Assembly (NCBI RefSeq): GCF_041320595.1
Contig: NZ_CP166625.1
Span: 62,001 to 126,000 of the forward strand
From: Pleomorphomonas sp. PLEO
Lineage (GTDB): Bacteria > Pseudomonadota > Alphaproteobacteria > Rhizobiales > Pleomorphomonadaceae
Reading direction: 5' to 3'
Length of the DNA stretch: 64,000 nucleotides
The notes under the pieces are model-generated. The model saw nothing but the letters and a program-made list of their open reading frames with translations. It made no database searches and had not been told where the DNA came from. Shown piece by piece: positions 1 through 8,029 of the stretch (its first letter is position 1; every line of letters begins with the position of its first letter). The translations under genes were made by a program, and so were the position numbers.

Positions 1-2
1 TC

Positions 3-151
3 GCCATTCTCGTGCTGGCAGCCGGAACAGGCACCGAGGGTCCAGGGCCTCTTGTCACGTCGGTCGCCGCCCGCTCGGCCCCCCCTTCCCAATTCCAGTG
101 ACTATCGTGCCCGGCGATATGAGCGATGAGGACATCACCGCCGTCGCCTGA
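3..151 (+). CDS. Universal stress protein (UspA family), 3' end only, apparent frameshift
   Basis: This is the C-terminal end of a gene that begins before the window. Reading from base 3 gives AILVLAAGTGTEGPGPLVTS, the nucleotide-binding-loop style tail of a Usp domain, but that frame stops at 99-101. The frame entered one base earlier continues as PFPIPVTIVPGDMSDEDITA and stops at 149-151; this is the expected end of rhizobial Usp proteins. The two frames join cleanly if the run of seven C at 79-85 had eight. The family assignment rests on about 50 residues, so it is good but not certain. In related genomes a usp gene commonly precedes the NifU-like gene, as here. Confidence 0.6.
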   Translation, partial: HSRAGSRNRHRGSRASCHVGRRPLGPPFPIPVTIVPGDMSDEDITAVA

Positions 152-270
152 CCTGCCCAAACGACTTATGTCCGCAGGTTCACCGATTGTTCATTTGCAA
201 AGTCGGAACTATCCTCTAAAGATCAAGTTTAGATTTGTTCCAATCAGGCGAGCCTGAGGAGCCCGATACG

Positions 271-825
271 ATGTTTATCCAGACCGAGTCCACACCCAAT
301 CCGGCCACGTTGAAATTCCTGCCCGGGCGGGTCGTCCTCGAAGGCAGCCCGCGCGAATTCCTGACACCCGAACAAGCGACTGTGTCACCTCTCGCCGGCG
401 CTCTGTTCGAAATTTCCGAGGTGACCGGCGTATTCTTCGGTGCCGATTTCATCACGGTGACCAGCAAGGATGGCGATTGGGCGCATCTGAAGCCCGCAGT
501 GCTCGGTGTCATCATGGAGCACTTCATGTCCGGTGCGCCGATTCTGACAACCGTCGAGACGACGGCCGGTGCCGAGGACTTCGATCCGGCCGACGCCGAG
601 ACGGTTTCGTCGATCAAGGAGCTGCTCGATACGCGCGTCCGTCCGGCCGTGGCGGCTGACGGCGGAGACATCACTTTCCGCGCTTTCAAGGACGGCGTCG
701 TCTATCTCAATATGCGCGGCGCCTGTGCCGGTTGCCCGTCCTCGACGGCGACGCTCAGGAACGGCATTCAGAATCTGCTGCGCCACTTCCTGCCGGATGT
801 GCGCGAAGTGCGGGCCGTGGCCTGA
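271..825 (+). CDS. NifU-family Fe-S scaffold protein (Nfu type)
   Basis: A 184-residue Nfu-type iron-sulfur cluster scaffold/carrier, cytoplasmic, which binds a 4Fe-4S cluster at a dimer interface and passes it to target enzymes. Residues 1-88 form the Nfu N-terminal domain (starts MFIQTESTPNPATLKFLPG, the family hallmark). Residues about 110-180 form the NifU C-terminal domain with the cluster motif CAGC (Cys152 and Cys155). I place the start at ATG 271 because the family begins MFIQTE and GAGGAG lies just upstream; an in-frame start at 235 would add 12 unmatched residues. It is not the nitrogenase-specific NifU, which also has IscU-like and ferredoxin domains. Confidence 0.93.
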   Translation: MFIQTESTPNPATLKFLPGRVVLEGSPREFLTPEQATVSPLAGALFEISEVTGVFFGADFITVTSKDGDWAHLKPAVLGVIMEHFMSGAPILTTVETTAGAEDFDPADAETVSSIKELLDTRVRPAVAADGGDITFRAFKDGVVYLNMRGACAGCPSSTATLRNGIQNLLRHFLPDVREVRAVA

Positions 826-852
826 TTCCTCACGTCCTCACCCGTTTCACAC

Positions 853-873
853 GCCGTCGGCCCAGCCGGCGGC
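853..873 (+). terminator. Hairpin after nifU
   Basis: GCCGTCGGC and GCCGGCGGC pair over nine positions (one G-T wobble) around a CCA loop, 28 bases after the NifU stop, followed by a modest T-containing stretch (GTTGTCATTT). It probably ends the nifU transcript. The rest of 874-1062 shows no gene. Confidence 0.5.
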
Positions 874-1062
874 GTTGTCATTTCCAGCTACAAGCTATCA
901 AGATACCGTGAGAGGGCCGTGAACGTCCGGCAATAAGCCGCGCATTCGCCTTGTCGGTCACTTTTATCGAACAATCTGTCAGCCAATCGCGGACTATGCG
1001 AGCCAAAAGGCGGAGCCTAGGTCGGATGAAGAGTTTTCTTCTTCCTCCCGAAAGGCTTTTCA

Positions 1063-1656
1063 ATGTCCGCTCTTCTTGCCGATGACACGCTCGACCGCCT
1101 GTTTCGCGACGGCCGCTCTTTCAACGGCTTCCTCGATAAGGTGGTTACCGACGAGACGCTGAAGACGCTCGCCGAACTGGTAATCCTCGGCCCCACCGAG
1201 GCCAACACCCTGCCCGGTCGCTTCGTGTTCGTGAAATCGCCCGAGGCCAAGGAAAAGTTGCTCGCTGCCATGGCGCCGGGCAACCAGGCCAAGACGAAGA
1301 CCGCGCCGGTCTCGGTGATTGTCGGCTATGACCTCGATTTCTACGAGAACCTGCCAAAGACCTTCCCGCACGCCGATGCGCGCTCCTGGTACGCCGGCTC
1401 GCCGGATGAGCGGTTGCAGTTCTCGGCGTTGCGCTCGGCGTCGCTGCAGGCTGGCTACCTCACCACGGCGGCACGGGCTCTGGGCCTCGACGTAGGCCCA
1501 ATGGCTGGCTTCGATGCCGCCACCCTCGACGCCGCCTTCTTCCCCAACAGCCGCGTCCGAACCTTCCTGGTGGTCAATCTCGGCTATGGCGACAAGGCGT
1601 CGCTATTCCCGCGCCTGCCGCGCCTTTCCTTCGACGAATACGCCCGCATTGTCTGA
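1063..1656 (+). CDS. RutE/HadB-like nitroreductase family protein (malonic semialdehyde reductase type)
   Basis: A 197-residue FMN-dependent nitroreductase-fold enzyme of the RutE/HadB subfamily. RutE reduces malonic semialdehyde to 3-hydroxypropionate at the end of pyrimidine ring catabolism. The match to RutE runs end to end: SFNGFLDKVVTDETL, LGPTEANTLPGRFVF, DARSWYAGSP, LGLDVGPMAGFDA, VVNLGYGDK and the LPRLSFDE tail are subfamily landmarks. No other rut gene is nearby, so the physiological substrate may be another aldehyde, enal or nitro compound. Start ATG 1063 gives the normal family length. It stands alone and is closed by a strong terminator. Confidence 0.85.
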   Translation: MSALLADDTLDRLFRDGRSFNGFLDKVVTDETLKTLAELVILGPTEANTLPGRFVFVKSPEAKEKLLAAMAPGNQAKTKTAPVSVIVGYDLDFYENLPKTFPHADARSWYAGSPDERLQFSALRSASLQAGYLTTAARALGLDVGPMAGFDAATLDAAFFPNSRVRTFLVVNLGYGDKASLFPRLPRLSFDEYARIV

Positions 1657-1680
1657 TCACGTCCGGATCAGCGCGACGAA

Positions 1681-1713
1681 GCTCCGCCGGCAAAACGGCG
1701 GGGCTTTTTTTTT
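1681..1713 (+). terminator. Intrinsic terminator between rutE-like gene and nth
   Basis: Stem 1681-1689 (GCTCCGCCG) pairs with 1696-1704 (CGGCGGGGC), loop GCAAAA, then nine T at 1705-1713. It is a textbook terminator for the rightward transcript. It lies 3 bases before the nth stop, so it may also act on the convergent nth transcript. Confidence 0.9.
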
Positions 1714-1716
1714 GCA

Positions 1717-2457
1717 TTACGCCATCGGGAACCGTTTTTCCGGGCTCCGGCAGAGATCGGCGACAATACACCGCTCGCATTCCGGTCGCCGGGCCTTGCA
1801 GACGTAGCGGCCGTGCAGGATGAGCCAATGATGGGCGTGCTGAAGGTAGGCTTTCGGCACCACCTTTTCCAAGCCGAGTTCAACAGCGATCGGCGTCCGG
1901 CCGGGCGCAAGCCCTAGCCGGTTGGCGACGCGGAAGACGTGGGTATCGACGGCAATGGTCGGCTCGCCGAAGGCAATGTTGAGGACAACGTTGGCCGTCT
2001 TGCGGCCGACGCCCGGCAGCGCCTCCAAGGCCTCCCTGTCGTGCGGCACCTCGCCACCATGCTCGCGCACCAGAATATCCGAGAGCGCAATGACGTTCTT
2101 TGCCTTGTTGCGGTAAAGGCCGATGGTCTTGATGGCCTCCCGCAGACGGTCTTCGCCGAGCGCCAGCATCTTTTGAGGCGTATCGACGGCCTCGAACAGT
2201 GGTCGCGTCGCCCTGTTGACGCCGGCATCAGTGGTCTGGGCCGACAATGTCACGGCGACCAGGAGCGTATACGGGTTGACGGCATGGAGTTCGCCGCGCG
2301 GCTCCGGATTGGCCGCCTTGAAAGTAGCGAACAATTCCTCGATCTCCGCGGCGCCCATCGGCCGGGTCGGCGGAATGGGTTGATCGATATCCTCGGATGC
2401 GACGACGGCAGGCTTTCTCGGCACGGGGCATACTCCGGACAAGGCGCAATGGCACAT
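1717..2457 (-). CDS. nth: Endonuclease III (DNA glycosylase/AP lyase)
   Basis: Base-excision-repair enzyme that removes oxidised pyrimidines and nicks the abasic site. The protein shows the helix-hairpin-helix LPGVGRKTANVVLN with the catalytic lysine, the catalytic aspartate in AVDTHVFRVANRLG, and a C-terminal 4Fe-4S loop C-x6-C-x2-C-x5-C (CKARRPECERCIVADLC). The start is uncertain: ATG 2457 gives 246 residues but has a poor ribosome site; a GTG twelve codons further in (VPRKPAVV) has CCGGAG upstream and also fits family length. The reading frame stays open much further upstream, but that extension is antisense to the neighbouring ada-like gene and is not coding. Divergent from the alkylation-repair gene. 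Confidence 0.95.
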   Translation of the reverse strand: MCHCALSGVCPVPRKPAVVASEDIDQPIPPTRPMGAAEIEELFATFKAANPEPRGELHAVNPYTLLVAVTLSAQTTDAGVNRATRPLFEAVDTPQKMLALGEDRLREAIKTIGLYRNKAKNVIALSDILVREHGGEVPHDREALEALPGVGRKTANVVLNIAFGEPTIAVDTHVFRVANRLGLAPGRTPIAVELGLEKVVPKAYLQHAHHWLILHGRYVCKARRPECERCIVADLCRSPEKRFPMA

Positions 2458-2613
2458 TCTATAGCCGGGTTTGCCGCCCGACTGCGTCAGCAGCGTCGCT
2501 TTCCAGCGATCGTCATCGCTTTTTTTGCGCTTTTTCTCGCCGTGTGCGAAAATCGGGTGGTTGGATCGCCCGACGCTCCCTAACTTCGCATCGCACCCTT
2601 GATGGAGGACGCG

Positions 2614-3579
2614 ATGGACGCCATTACGCTGATAGACAACCTCACCACGCCGCCGATGTCGGCGAGCTGGCTGCACGAGGGACTGCGCATGGCAGGCGAA
2701 GTAACGCTCGATCGCGACCATAGCGACTATGTTCTCGTGCGCGACACCATTCGTTTCATCTCGGAGCGCTGGCGCGACCAGCCCGAGCTTGAAACCATTG
2801 CCGCCGCCGTCGGCACCGACGCCGGGCACCTGCATCGTCTGTTCACCCGTTGGGCTGGCCTGACGCCAAAGGCTTTCGTGCAGGCATTGACCCTGGACGA
2901 GGCGCGACGAATGCTCGATCAGTCGTCGTCGATTCTCGACACGGCTTACGAGGTCGGACTGTCCGGACCAGGCCGACTGCACGATCTCTTCGTCACGCAC
3001 GAGGCCATGAGCCCAGGCGCCTACAAGGCACGTGGGGCGGGCGTTACAGTCGCCTATGGGTTCCACTCTTCGCCCTTCGGAACGGCACTGGTGATGGCGA
3101 CAGACCGAGGACTTGCCGGCATCGCTTTTGCCGACCCCGGCGAGGAGCAGAAGGCGTTCCAGGACATGTCGGCCCGCTGGCCGGCCGCCACCTATGTTCA
3201 GGACGAAGTGGTGACGGCGCCCTACGCGCGGCAGGTGTTCGACCCGACGGTATGGTCGCAGGACCGGCCAATCCGGCTGGTGTTCATCGGCTCCGACTTC
3301 GAAGTCCGCGTGTGGGAGACGCTGCTCCGCATTCCGCTCGGCAAGGCGACGACCTATTCCGACATCGCCCGCCATATCGGCAACCCCAACGCAGCGCGGG
3401 CCGTCGGCTCGGCGGTCGGCCGAAACCCCCTGTCCTTCGTCGTGCCCTGCCACCGCGTGCTCGGTCGCGAAGGCGATCTTTGCGGCTACCACTGGGGCCT
3501 CACCCGCAAGAAGGCCATTCTCGGATGGGAAACCGGTCTTGCCCGCCGACTCGGCGGCGCCGAGGTGGAGAGAGGCTGA
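2614..3579 (+). CDS. AraC-type HTH / O6-methylguanine-DNA methyltransferase fusion (Ada-like, lacks metal-binding N-domain)
   Basis: A 321-residue two-domain protein. Residues about 30-130 carry an AraC-type DNA-binding domain (IAAAVGTDAGHLHRLFTRW, LDTAYEVGLSGPGRLHDLF). Residues about 150-315 are a methylated-DNA-protein cysteine methyltransferase with the active site VPCHRVLG (Cys279), which takes methyl groups from O6-methylguanine in a suicide reaction. E. coli Ada also has an N-terminal zinc/Cys domain that repairs phosphotriesters and switches it to an activator; that domain is absent. Start ATG 2614 is chosen because GGAGG at 2604-2608 sits 5 bases upstream; earlier starts at 2599/2602 overlap that site. 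It is divergent from nth, giving a small DNA-repair pair. Confidence 0.9.
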   Translation: MDAITLIDNLTTPPMSASWLHEGLRMAGEVTLDRDHSDYVLVRDTIRFISERWRDQPELETIAAAVGTDAGHLHRLFTRWAGLTPKAFVQALTLDEARRMLDQSSSILDTAYEVGLSGPGRLHDLFVTHEAMSPGAYKARGAGVTVAYGFHSSPFGTALVMATDRGLAGIAFADPGEEQKAFQDMSARWPAATYVQDEVVTAPYARQVFDPTVWSQDRPIRLVFIGSDFEVRVWETLLRIPLGKATTYSDIARHIGNPNAARAVGSAVGRNPLSFVVPCHRVLGREGDLCGYHWGLTRKKAILGWETGLARRLGGAEVERG

Positions 3580-3609
3580 GCCCCAAGTTTTTCCTTCCGG
3601 AAACGAAAG

Positions 3610-3635
3610 CGCCGCGACGGGAGACCATCGCGGCG
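3610..3635. terminator. Terminator between convergent ada-like gene and gpmA
   Basis: A perfect 8-bp stem CGCCGCGA/TCGCGGCG around a ten-base loop containing GGGAGACC, with T-rich sequence on its right side. It can serve both converging transcripts. The GGGAGACC core recurs in the terminators at 11627 and 19646. Confidence 0.7.
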
Positions 3636-3662
3636 TTTGTCATTTCAAAAGGCTGTCGGCAA

Positions 3663-4283
3663 TCAGGCCGCCAGGACCTTCTTCGACTTGATCGAGCCAT
3701 CCTCGTTGAGCTCGTAGACGATCGGCTCGCCAGTGTTGAGCTCGCGAGCGACGATCTCGTCGCCGGTCAGCTTCTCGAGGTCCATGATGATCGAGCGCAG
3801 CGAGTTGCCGTGGGCGGCGACCAGCACGTTCTCGCCCTTGAGGACGCGCGGCAGGATCTCGGCATTGAAATAGGGCAGCGTGCGCTCGGCAGTGTTCTTC
3901 AGGCTCTCGCCGCCCGGAGGCGGAACGTCGAACGAACGGCGCCAAATGTGCACCTGCTCCTCGCCCCACTTGGCGCGAGCGTCGTCCTTGTTGAGGCCGG
4001 TCAGTTCGCCATAGTCGCGCTCGTTGAGGGCCTGGTCCTTGATGGTCTCAAGGTTCGGCTGGCCGACTTCGCCCAGGATGAGGTTCAGCGTGTGCTGGGC
4101 GCGCGTCAGAACCGAGGTGTAGGCAATGTCATACTTGTAGCCGAGCGCCTTGAGGCGCGTGCCGGCGGCGGTCGCTTCCTTGACACCCAGCGGGGTCAGG
4201 TCGGGATCCTTCCAGCCGGTGAACAGGTTGAGCAGGTTCCACTCGGACTGGCCGTGGCGGACGAGGACCAGAATGCGGCTCAT
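3663..4283 (-). CDS. gpmA: 2,3-bisphosphoglycerate-dependent phosphoglycerate mutase
   Basis: Glycolytic/gluconeogenic enzyme interconverting 3- and 2-phosphoglycerate through a phosphohistidine. The N-terminal [10 protein letters not shown] supplies the catalytic His10, RERDYG-type [15 protein letters not shown] is present, and the second active-site histidine is in [10 protein letters not shown]. At 206 residues it is the short form typical of Rhizobiales, lacking insertions of the roughly 250-residue E. coli enzyme. It lies 108 bases downstream of dapB on the same strand and is probably co-transcribed. Confidence 0.95.
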   Translation of the reverse strand: MSRILVLVRHGQSEWNLLNLFTGWKDPDLTPLGVKEATAAGTRLKALGYKYDIAYTSVLTRAQHTLNLILGEVGQPNLETIKDQALNERDYGELTGLNKDDARAKWGEEQVHIWRRSFDVPPPGGESLKNTAERTLPYFNAEILPRVLKGENVLVAAHGNSLRSIIMDLEKLTGDEIVARELNTGEPIVYELNEDGSIKSKKVLAA

Positions 4284-4391
4284 AGGCTTTTCTCCAGTTG
4301 ATCGTTTTGTTGCGGGCCGGAACCGACCATCGGCTCCGGAGCATTCAGCGGCCGGCCACCACCCCCGGTTCGGGGCTTGGCCGGAATTTCC

Positions 4392-5204
4392 TCAATCCTT
4401 GAGGCCGAGCACGTCGGCCATGTCATAGCGTCCCGGCTTGCGGCCGCGTGCCCAGAGCGCGGCGCGGACCGCTCCCTTGGCAAACTGCGCCCGGTCTTCC
4501 GCGACATGCCTCAGTTCCAGCCGTTCACCGGCTCCCGCAAGATAGACAGTGTGTTCGCCAACCACCGACCCGCCGCGCAGCGTGGCAAAGCCAATGGCGC
4601 CCTGCGGGCGGGGACCGGTGTAGCCGTCGCGGGAGCGAACCGCGTAATCATCGAGCTTGATATCGCGGCCGCGCGCCGCGGCCTCACCGAGCAAGAGCGC
4701 GGTCCCGGAGGGTGCGTCCACCTTGTGGCGATGATGCATCTCCAGGATCTCGACGTCGAATTCCGGCCCAAGCACCTTGGCGGCCCGCTCGACCAGCAAG
4801 GCCAGGAGGTTGACGCCAACGCTCATGTTGCCGGACTTGACGATGGTTGCGTGGCGGGCGGCGGCGTCGATCTTTGCCTCGTCTTCAGCGGTGCAGCCGG
4901 TGGTGCCGATGACGTGGGCGATACGCGCCTGAGCGGCCAATTCGGCAAATTCCAGGGTAGCCGATGGCGTGGTGAAATCGAGGATACCCTCGGCACCAAC
5001 CACGGCCGCCAGCGCATCGGTCGTCAGCGGCACGCCAATTTCACCGATGCCGGCCAGCACGCCGGCATCCTCGCCGATCAGTGCGCTGCCCGCGCGCTCG
5101 ATGGCGGCATGCACTGTTACACCCGCCGTTTCGGAGATGGTGCGCACCAGCGTGCGTCCCATGCGTCCGCCGGCGCCAACGACTACGAGCTTCATGTCCG
5201 ACAT
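4392..5204 (-). CDS. dapB: 4-hydroxy-tetrahydrodipicolinate reductase
   Basis: Second committed step of diaminopimelate/lysine synthesis: NAD(P)H-dependent reduction to tetrahydrodipicolinate, in the cytoplasm. The 270-residue protein starts [17 protein letters not shown] (dinucleotide loop GxGGRMG), has [15 protein letters not shown] and VIGTTGC, and the catalytic/substrate motif [14 protein letters not shown] chose ATG 5204 (MSDMKLVV) because GCGAGG lies 7-8 bases upstream; another ATG at 5243 would add 13 residues that do not fit the family. Likely operon dapB-gpmA. Confidence 0.95.
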   Translation of the reverse strand: MSDMKLVVVGAGGRMGRTLVRTISETAGVTVHAAIERAGSALIGEDAGVLAGIGEIGVPLTTDALAAVVGAEGILDFTTPSATLEFAELAAQARIAHVIGTTGCTAEDEAKIDAAARHATIVKSGNMSVGVNLLALLVERAAKVLGPEFDVEILEMHHRHKVDAPSGTALLLGEAAARGRDIKLDDYAVRSRDGYTGPRPQGAIGFATLRGGSVVGEHTVYLAGAGERLELRHVAEDRAQFAKGAVRAALWARGRKPGRYDMADVLGLKD

Positions 5205-5344
5205 GTTCGACCTCGCCGGTTCAGGGGAGAACACCGTTGCCATGGCGGCCTTCTAACATGCGAGGACCGCAAGGTAATCCTTTAGTCGCAAAAATCCCTC
5301 GGGATCACGCTGGAATAAACGCGTATTGGCGAGGATTTGTGGTC

Positions 5345-6100
5345 TCATTGCTCGGTCACACGGCCGATAGCATCGAGAATGAGCGCAATATCCGACGGTC
5401 GCGACAGCCGGTGATCGCCGTCTTTCACCAGCGTCAACACCACGTCGTCGTCAACCAGCCGATCGACGATGCATTGCGCATGCGCGTAGGGCACCGAAGT
5501 GTCGGCCATGCCCTGAATGATGATCACAGGAACCCCGAGGCGGAGCGGCGCGTCGAGAAGATTGTGCCGCGCACCGTCACGGAAGAAATCGGCGGTGAGG
5601 CGATAGGCCGGACCGCCGTATTCGCCCGGCACCTCGATTGTCTCGCCGGCATCAACACGAGCGCGCGCCTTCGGCGGCAGCGCCGGATAGAACAGCTTCT
5701 CGGTAAAGTCGGGCGCCGGCGCGACAAGCACCGCCCCCTTAAGCCCGACAGGATGCTCGCGCGCCAGGAGCAGAGCCATCCAGCCACCCATCGATGAGCC
5801 GACGGCGACGAAGTCCTGCCCGGCCTCGGCGGCGATCACCGCCTTTGCCTCAGTGAACCATCGGCCGATGCCGCCGTCTTCGAACGCGCCGCCCGACTCG
5901 CCATGTCCGGAATAATCGAAGCGCACCACCTTGCGGCCATGCTGACGGCCCCAGGCCGCCACCGCTTCGGCTTTTGTGCCGGTCATGTCGGAGCGGAAGC
6001 CGCCGAGCCAGACAATCGCCGGGCCGGCGCCATCGAGAATCCGGCCACGAATGATCCGGCCATCGTCCGGCATGGTGATGCTGATGGACCGATCCGACAT
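5345..6100 (-). CDS. Alpha/beta hydrolase (ABHD10-like serine hydrolase)
   Basis: A 251-residue soluble alpha/beta-hydrolase. The nucleophile elbow is GSSMGG (Ser103), preceded by RFDYSGHGESGG, which helps form the oxyanion region. The acid is probably in GMADTSVPY and the catalytic histidine in DGDHRLS. Overall it resembles the short bacterial relatives of mitochondrial ABHD10 (thioesterase/carboxylesterase). The substrate cannot be told from sequence. It is transcribed away from infC and is separated from dapB by 140 bases, so it could be the first gene of a leftward unit with dapB and gpmA. Confidence 0.8.
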   Translation of the reverse strand: MSDRSISITMPDDGRIIRGRILDGAGPAIVWLGGFRSDMTGTKAEAVAAWGRQHGRKVVRFDYSGHGESGGAFEDGGIGRWFTEAKAVIAAEAGQDFVAVGSSMGGWMALLLAREHPVGLKGAVLVAPAPDFTEKLFYPALPPKARARVDAGETIEVPGEYGGPAYRLTADFFRDGARHNLLDAPLRLGVPVIIIQGMADTSVPYAHAQCIVDRLVDDDVVLTLVKDGDHRLSRPSDIALILDAIGRVTEQ

Positions 6101-6203
6101 GGCACTCCGCTCCCTATGGCCGTCAGCGCACGGCCAGTTGGCGGCATCCGAGGCAATATGCCGCCTCTTTAGCCCATTTCCCTGCCGATTGCCGTCTGCG
6201 ACC

Positions 6204-6232
6204 TTGACTTTTTAGTAGTCTCCAACGATTTT
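6204..6232 (+). promoter_or_regulatory. Candidate sigma-70 promoter for infC
   Basis: TTGACT at 6204-6209, a 17-base spacer and GATTTT at 6227-6232. The -35 box is good and the -10 is weak. It lies in the divergent gap between the hydrolase and infC. Confidence 0.4.
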
Positions 6233-6423
6233 CAGGCCGTTGTCCAGTTTGCGGGTCCATGCTTCTCAGGAAGAAGCGGTTCGCTATGAGGACAGCCGGC
6301 CACCCTTGGATGGCGCTCCGTTTCAAAGATGCGATCAGTTCGAAGATCAATTCCTTGACATGGTCGAGCGTCGACATATCCGGGCGGTGACCGTTTCCGA
6401 GAACTTCAGAGGAGTTGACAGCC
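6233..6423 (+). other. infC 5' leader, no gene seen
   Basis: About 190 bases between the candidate promoter and the infC start. No protein-coding signal stands out. The last bases carry GAGGAG at 6409-6414, the infC Shine-Dalgarno sequence. A long leader is compatible with translational autocontrol by IF-3. Confidence 0.4.
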
Positions 6424-6960
6424 ATTCGTCGCCCGTTCCGAGCCACCGCTCCCGTCAAGGAAGGTCCGCGCATCAATCGCGAAATCCGGGTCCCTCAGGT
6501 CCAGTTGATCGGCGAGGATGGTGACAACCTCGGCGTTGTCGCGATCGCTGATGCCTTGGCCGCCGCCTCCGAGGCCGGCCTCGACCTTGTCGAGATTTCC
6601 CCGAATTCGACACCTCCCGTCTGCAAGATCCTGGACTTCGGCAAATACAAGTTCGAAGCTCAGAAAAAGGCGTCGGAAGCCCGCAAGAATCAGAAGATCG
6701 TCGAAATCAAGGAAGTTAAGCTCAGACCCAACATCGACACGAACGACTATACCGTGAAGATGAAGAGCATGATGCGCTTCTTCGAGGAAGGCGATAAGGT
6801 CAAGGTGACGCTCCGCTTCCGCGGTCGCGAGATGGCGCACCAGGATCTCGGCTTCAAGCTTCTGCAGCAGGTGAAAGAAGAGACCGTCGCGGTCGCCAAG
6901 GTCGAGAGCGAGCCGCGCCTCGAAGGCCGCCAGATGGTGATGCTGCTTTCCCCACGTTGA
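6424..6960 (+). CDS. infC: Translation initiation factor IF-3, AUU start codon
   Basis: IF-3 binds the 30S subunit, checks start codons and keeps subunits apart. The 178-residue product has the N-domain ([42 protein letters not shown]), a lysine-rich linker, and the C-domain ([32 protein letters not shown]). The usual starts do not work: no ATG lies near the N-terminus and a TTG at 6415 touches the GAGGAG ribosome site. ATT at 6424 sits 9 bases after that site and yields [14 protein letters not shown], the conserved family N-terminus. E. coli infC also starts with AUU, which lets IF-3 repress its own translation, so the same control is inferred here. Confidence 0.93.
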   Translation: MRRPFRATAPVKEGPRINREIRVPQVQLIGEDGDNLGVVAIADALAAASEAGLDLVEISPNSTPPVCKILDFGKYKFEAQKKASEARKNQKIVEIKEVKLRPNIDTNDYTVKMKSMMRFFEEGDKVKVTLRFRGREMAHQDLGFKLLQQVKEETVAVAKVESEPRLEGRQMVMLLSPR

Positions 6961-6978
6961 TCCTCCAAGACAGATTGA

Positions 6979-7013
6979 CCAAAGGCTCCGGAACCCCATG
7001 CCGGAGCCTTTGG
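6979..7013 (+). terminator. Hairpin terminator/attenuator after infC
   Basis: A perfect 13-bp stem: 6979-6991 (CCAAAGGCTCCGG) with 7001-7013 (CCGGAGCCTTTGG), 9-base loop, followed only by TTTGAC. It separates infC from rpmI; with the short T-tract it may be partial. Confidence 0.75.
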
Positions 7014-7046
7014 TTTGACTGGCCGCCGGGGTAGTGTTGATGCGCC

Positions 7047-7075
7047 TTGCGTTTCCCGCCCTTTTCGGCTAGAAG
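7047..7075 (+). promoter_or_regulatory. Candidate sigma-70 promoter for rpmI-rplT
   Basis: TTGCGT at 7047-7052, 17-base spacer, TAGAAG at 7070-7075, just after the infC hairpin. The TTGCG-type -35 is common in alphaproteobacteria. Confidence 0.5.
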
Positions 7076-7270
7076 CCCAGCCACTTCAGGTCGCCCGGCG
7101 TGGAAACGGTTTTCCGTGTCCATGGGCATGCCGTGGCGACTGTCGAAGCTCAAACCCCCGGACAGCGCGGTCCAGGGTCGCGGGTCTCCCGCGACGGATC
7201 GTGGGTTTTCCGGAACTGACAGGCCAGCGAGAGCCCGAAAGGGATCTCCTAACACTCGGAAACGAGCAAA
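7076..7270 (+). promoter_or_regulatory. Long structured leader of rpmI-rplT
   Basis: About 195 bases precede rpmI with no coding signal. It holds a perfect 8-bp hairpin GTCGCGGG/CCCGCGAC (7177-7184 with 7188-7195) and several weaker stems. Leaders before L35-L20 genes often carry an L20 binding site that represses translation. I cannot identify a known L20-leader class here, so the autoregulatory role is inference. Confidence 0.35.
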
Positions 7271-7471
7271 ATGCCCAAGATGAAGACGAAGTCGGGCGCA
7301 AAGAAGCGCTTCAAGGTGACGGCCAGTGGCCACATCAAGTCTGCTCAGGCCGGCAAGCGCCATGGCATGATCAAGCGGACCACAAAGTTCATCCGTAAGG
7401 CTCGCGGCACGACCGTGCTGTCCAAGCCGGACGAGATCATCATCAAGAAGAACTTCCTGCCCTACGCCTGA
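7271..7471 (+). CDS. rpmI: 50S ribosomal protein L35
   Basis: A 66-residue basic large-subunit protein. It has the family signature [20 protein letters not shown] at the start and ends KKNFLPYA. It follows the standard order infC-rpmI-rplT and lies 43 bases before rplT. Confidence 0.97.
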   Translation: MPKMKTKSGAKKRFKVTASGHIKSAQAGKRHGMIKRTTKFIRKARGTTVLSKPDEIIIKKNFLPYA

Positions 7472-7514
7472 TCCCGCGCGATCATACGGCACTCACACTC
7501 GAGGAGACTGAATT

Positions 7515-7877
7515 ATGGCGCGCGTCAAGCGGGGCGTTACGTCCCATGCCAAGCACAAGAAGGTTCTAGAGGCCGCTAAGGGCTTCCGGGGCCGCCGCAA
7601 GAATACCATCAAGACCGCCAAGGCGGCCGTCGATCGCGCGATGCAATATGCGACGCGTGACCGCCGGGCCAAGAAGCGCAACTTCCGCGCTCTTTGGATC
7701 CAGCGCATCAACGCCGCTGTCCGTGACGTGACCGGTGGCGAGCTGACCTACGCTCGCTTCATCGATCTCATGGCCAAGGCCGGGATCGCCATCGACCGCA
7801 AGGTGCTATCCGACCTCGCCATCAGCGAGCCGGCGTCGTTTAAGGCCATCGTCGAGAAGGCCCAGGCTGCCGCCTAA
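7515..7877 (+). CDS. rplT: 50S ribosomal protein L20
   Basis: A 120-residue assembly protein that binds 23S rRNA early in large-subunit formation and commonly represses its own operon. Landmarks are [49 protein letters not shown] and [16 protein letters not shown] lies upstream of ATG 7515. Co-transcribed with rpmI and closed by a strong terminator. Confidence 0.97.
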   Translation: MARVKRGVTSHAKHKKVLEAAKGFRGRRKNTIKTAKAAVDRAMQYATRDRRAKKRNFRALWIQRINAAVRDVTGGELTYARFIDLMAKAGIAIDRKVLSDLAISEPASFKAIVEKAQAAA

Positions 7878-7927
7878 TTGGCGACAGCGCGGGGCCGATC
7901 GCTGATCGGCCGCCCCCGACATTACGA

Positions 7928-7960
7928 GAGCGGCGTGCCGATTGGTGCGCCGCTCTTTTT
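7928..7960 (+). terminator. Intrinsic terminator after rplT
   Basis: Stem 7928-7935 (GAGCGGCG) with 7948-7955 (CGCCGCTC), then five T. A second perfect hairpin, GGCCGATC/GATCGGCC at 7893-7911, lies just before it. It separates the ribosomal genes from pheS. Confidence 0.88.
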
Positions 7961-8029
7961 GTTTCCAGGGGTGCAATCGCCGGTAAGACCGGCTAGAAGC
8001 CTGCCATCAGATCCGCCAGGACATCCGTC

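Noticed and set aside
2458-3492. A long minus-strand extension of the nth reading frame
   Set aside because: It is antisense to the well-supported ada-like gene; high GC keeps opposite frames open. Endonuclease III homology ends near 2457.
2850-4301. A 483-codon plus-strand open frame across ada-like and gpmA
   Set aside because: Out of frame with the ada-like gene, antisense to gpmA, Arg/Pro-rich, no family features.
6415-6417. TTG as infC start
   Set aside because: It directly abuts GAGGAG with no spacer; ATT 6424 has ideal spacing and matches the conserved N-terminus.
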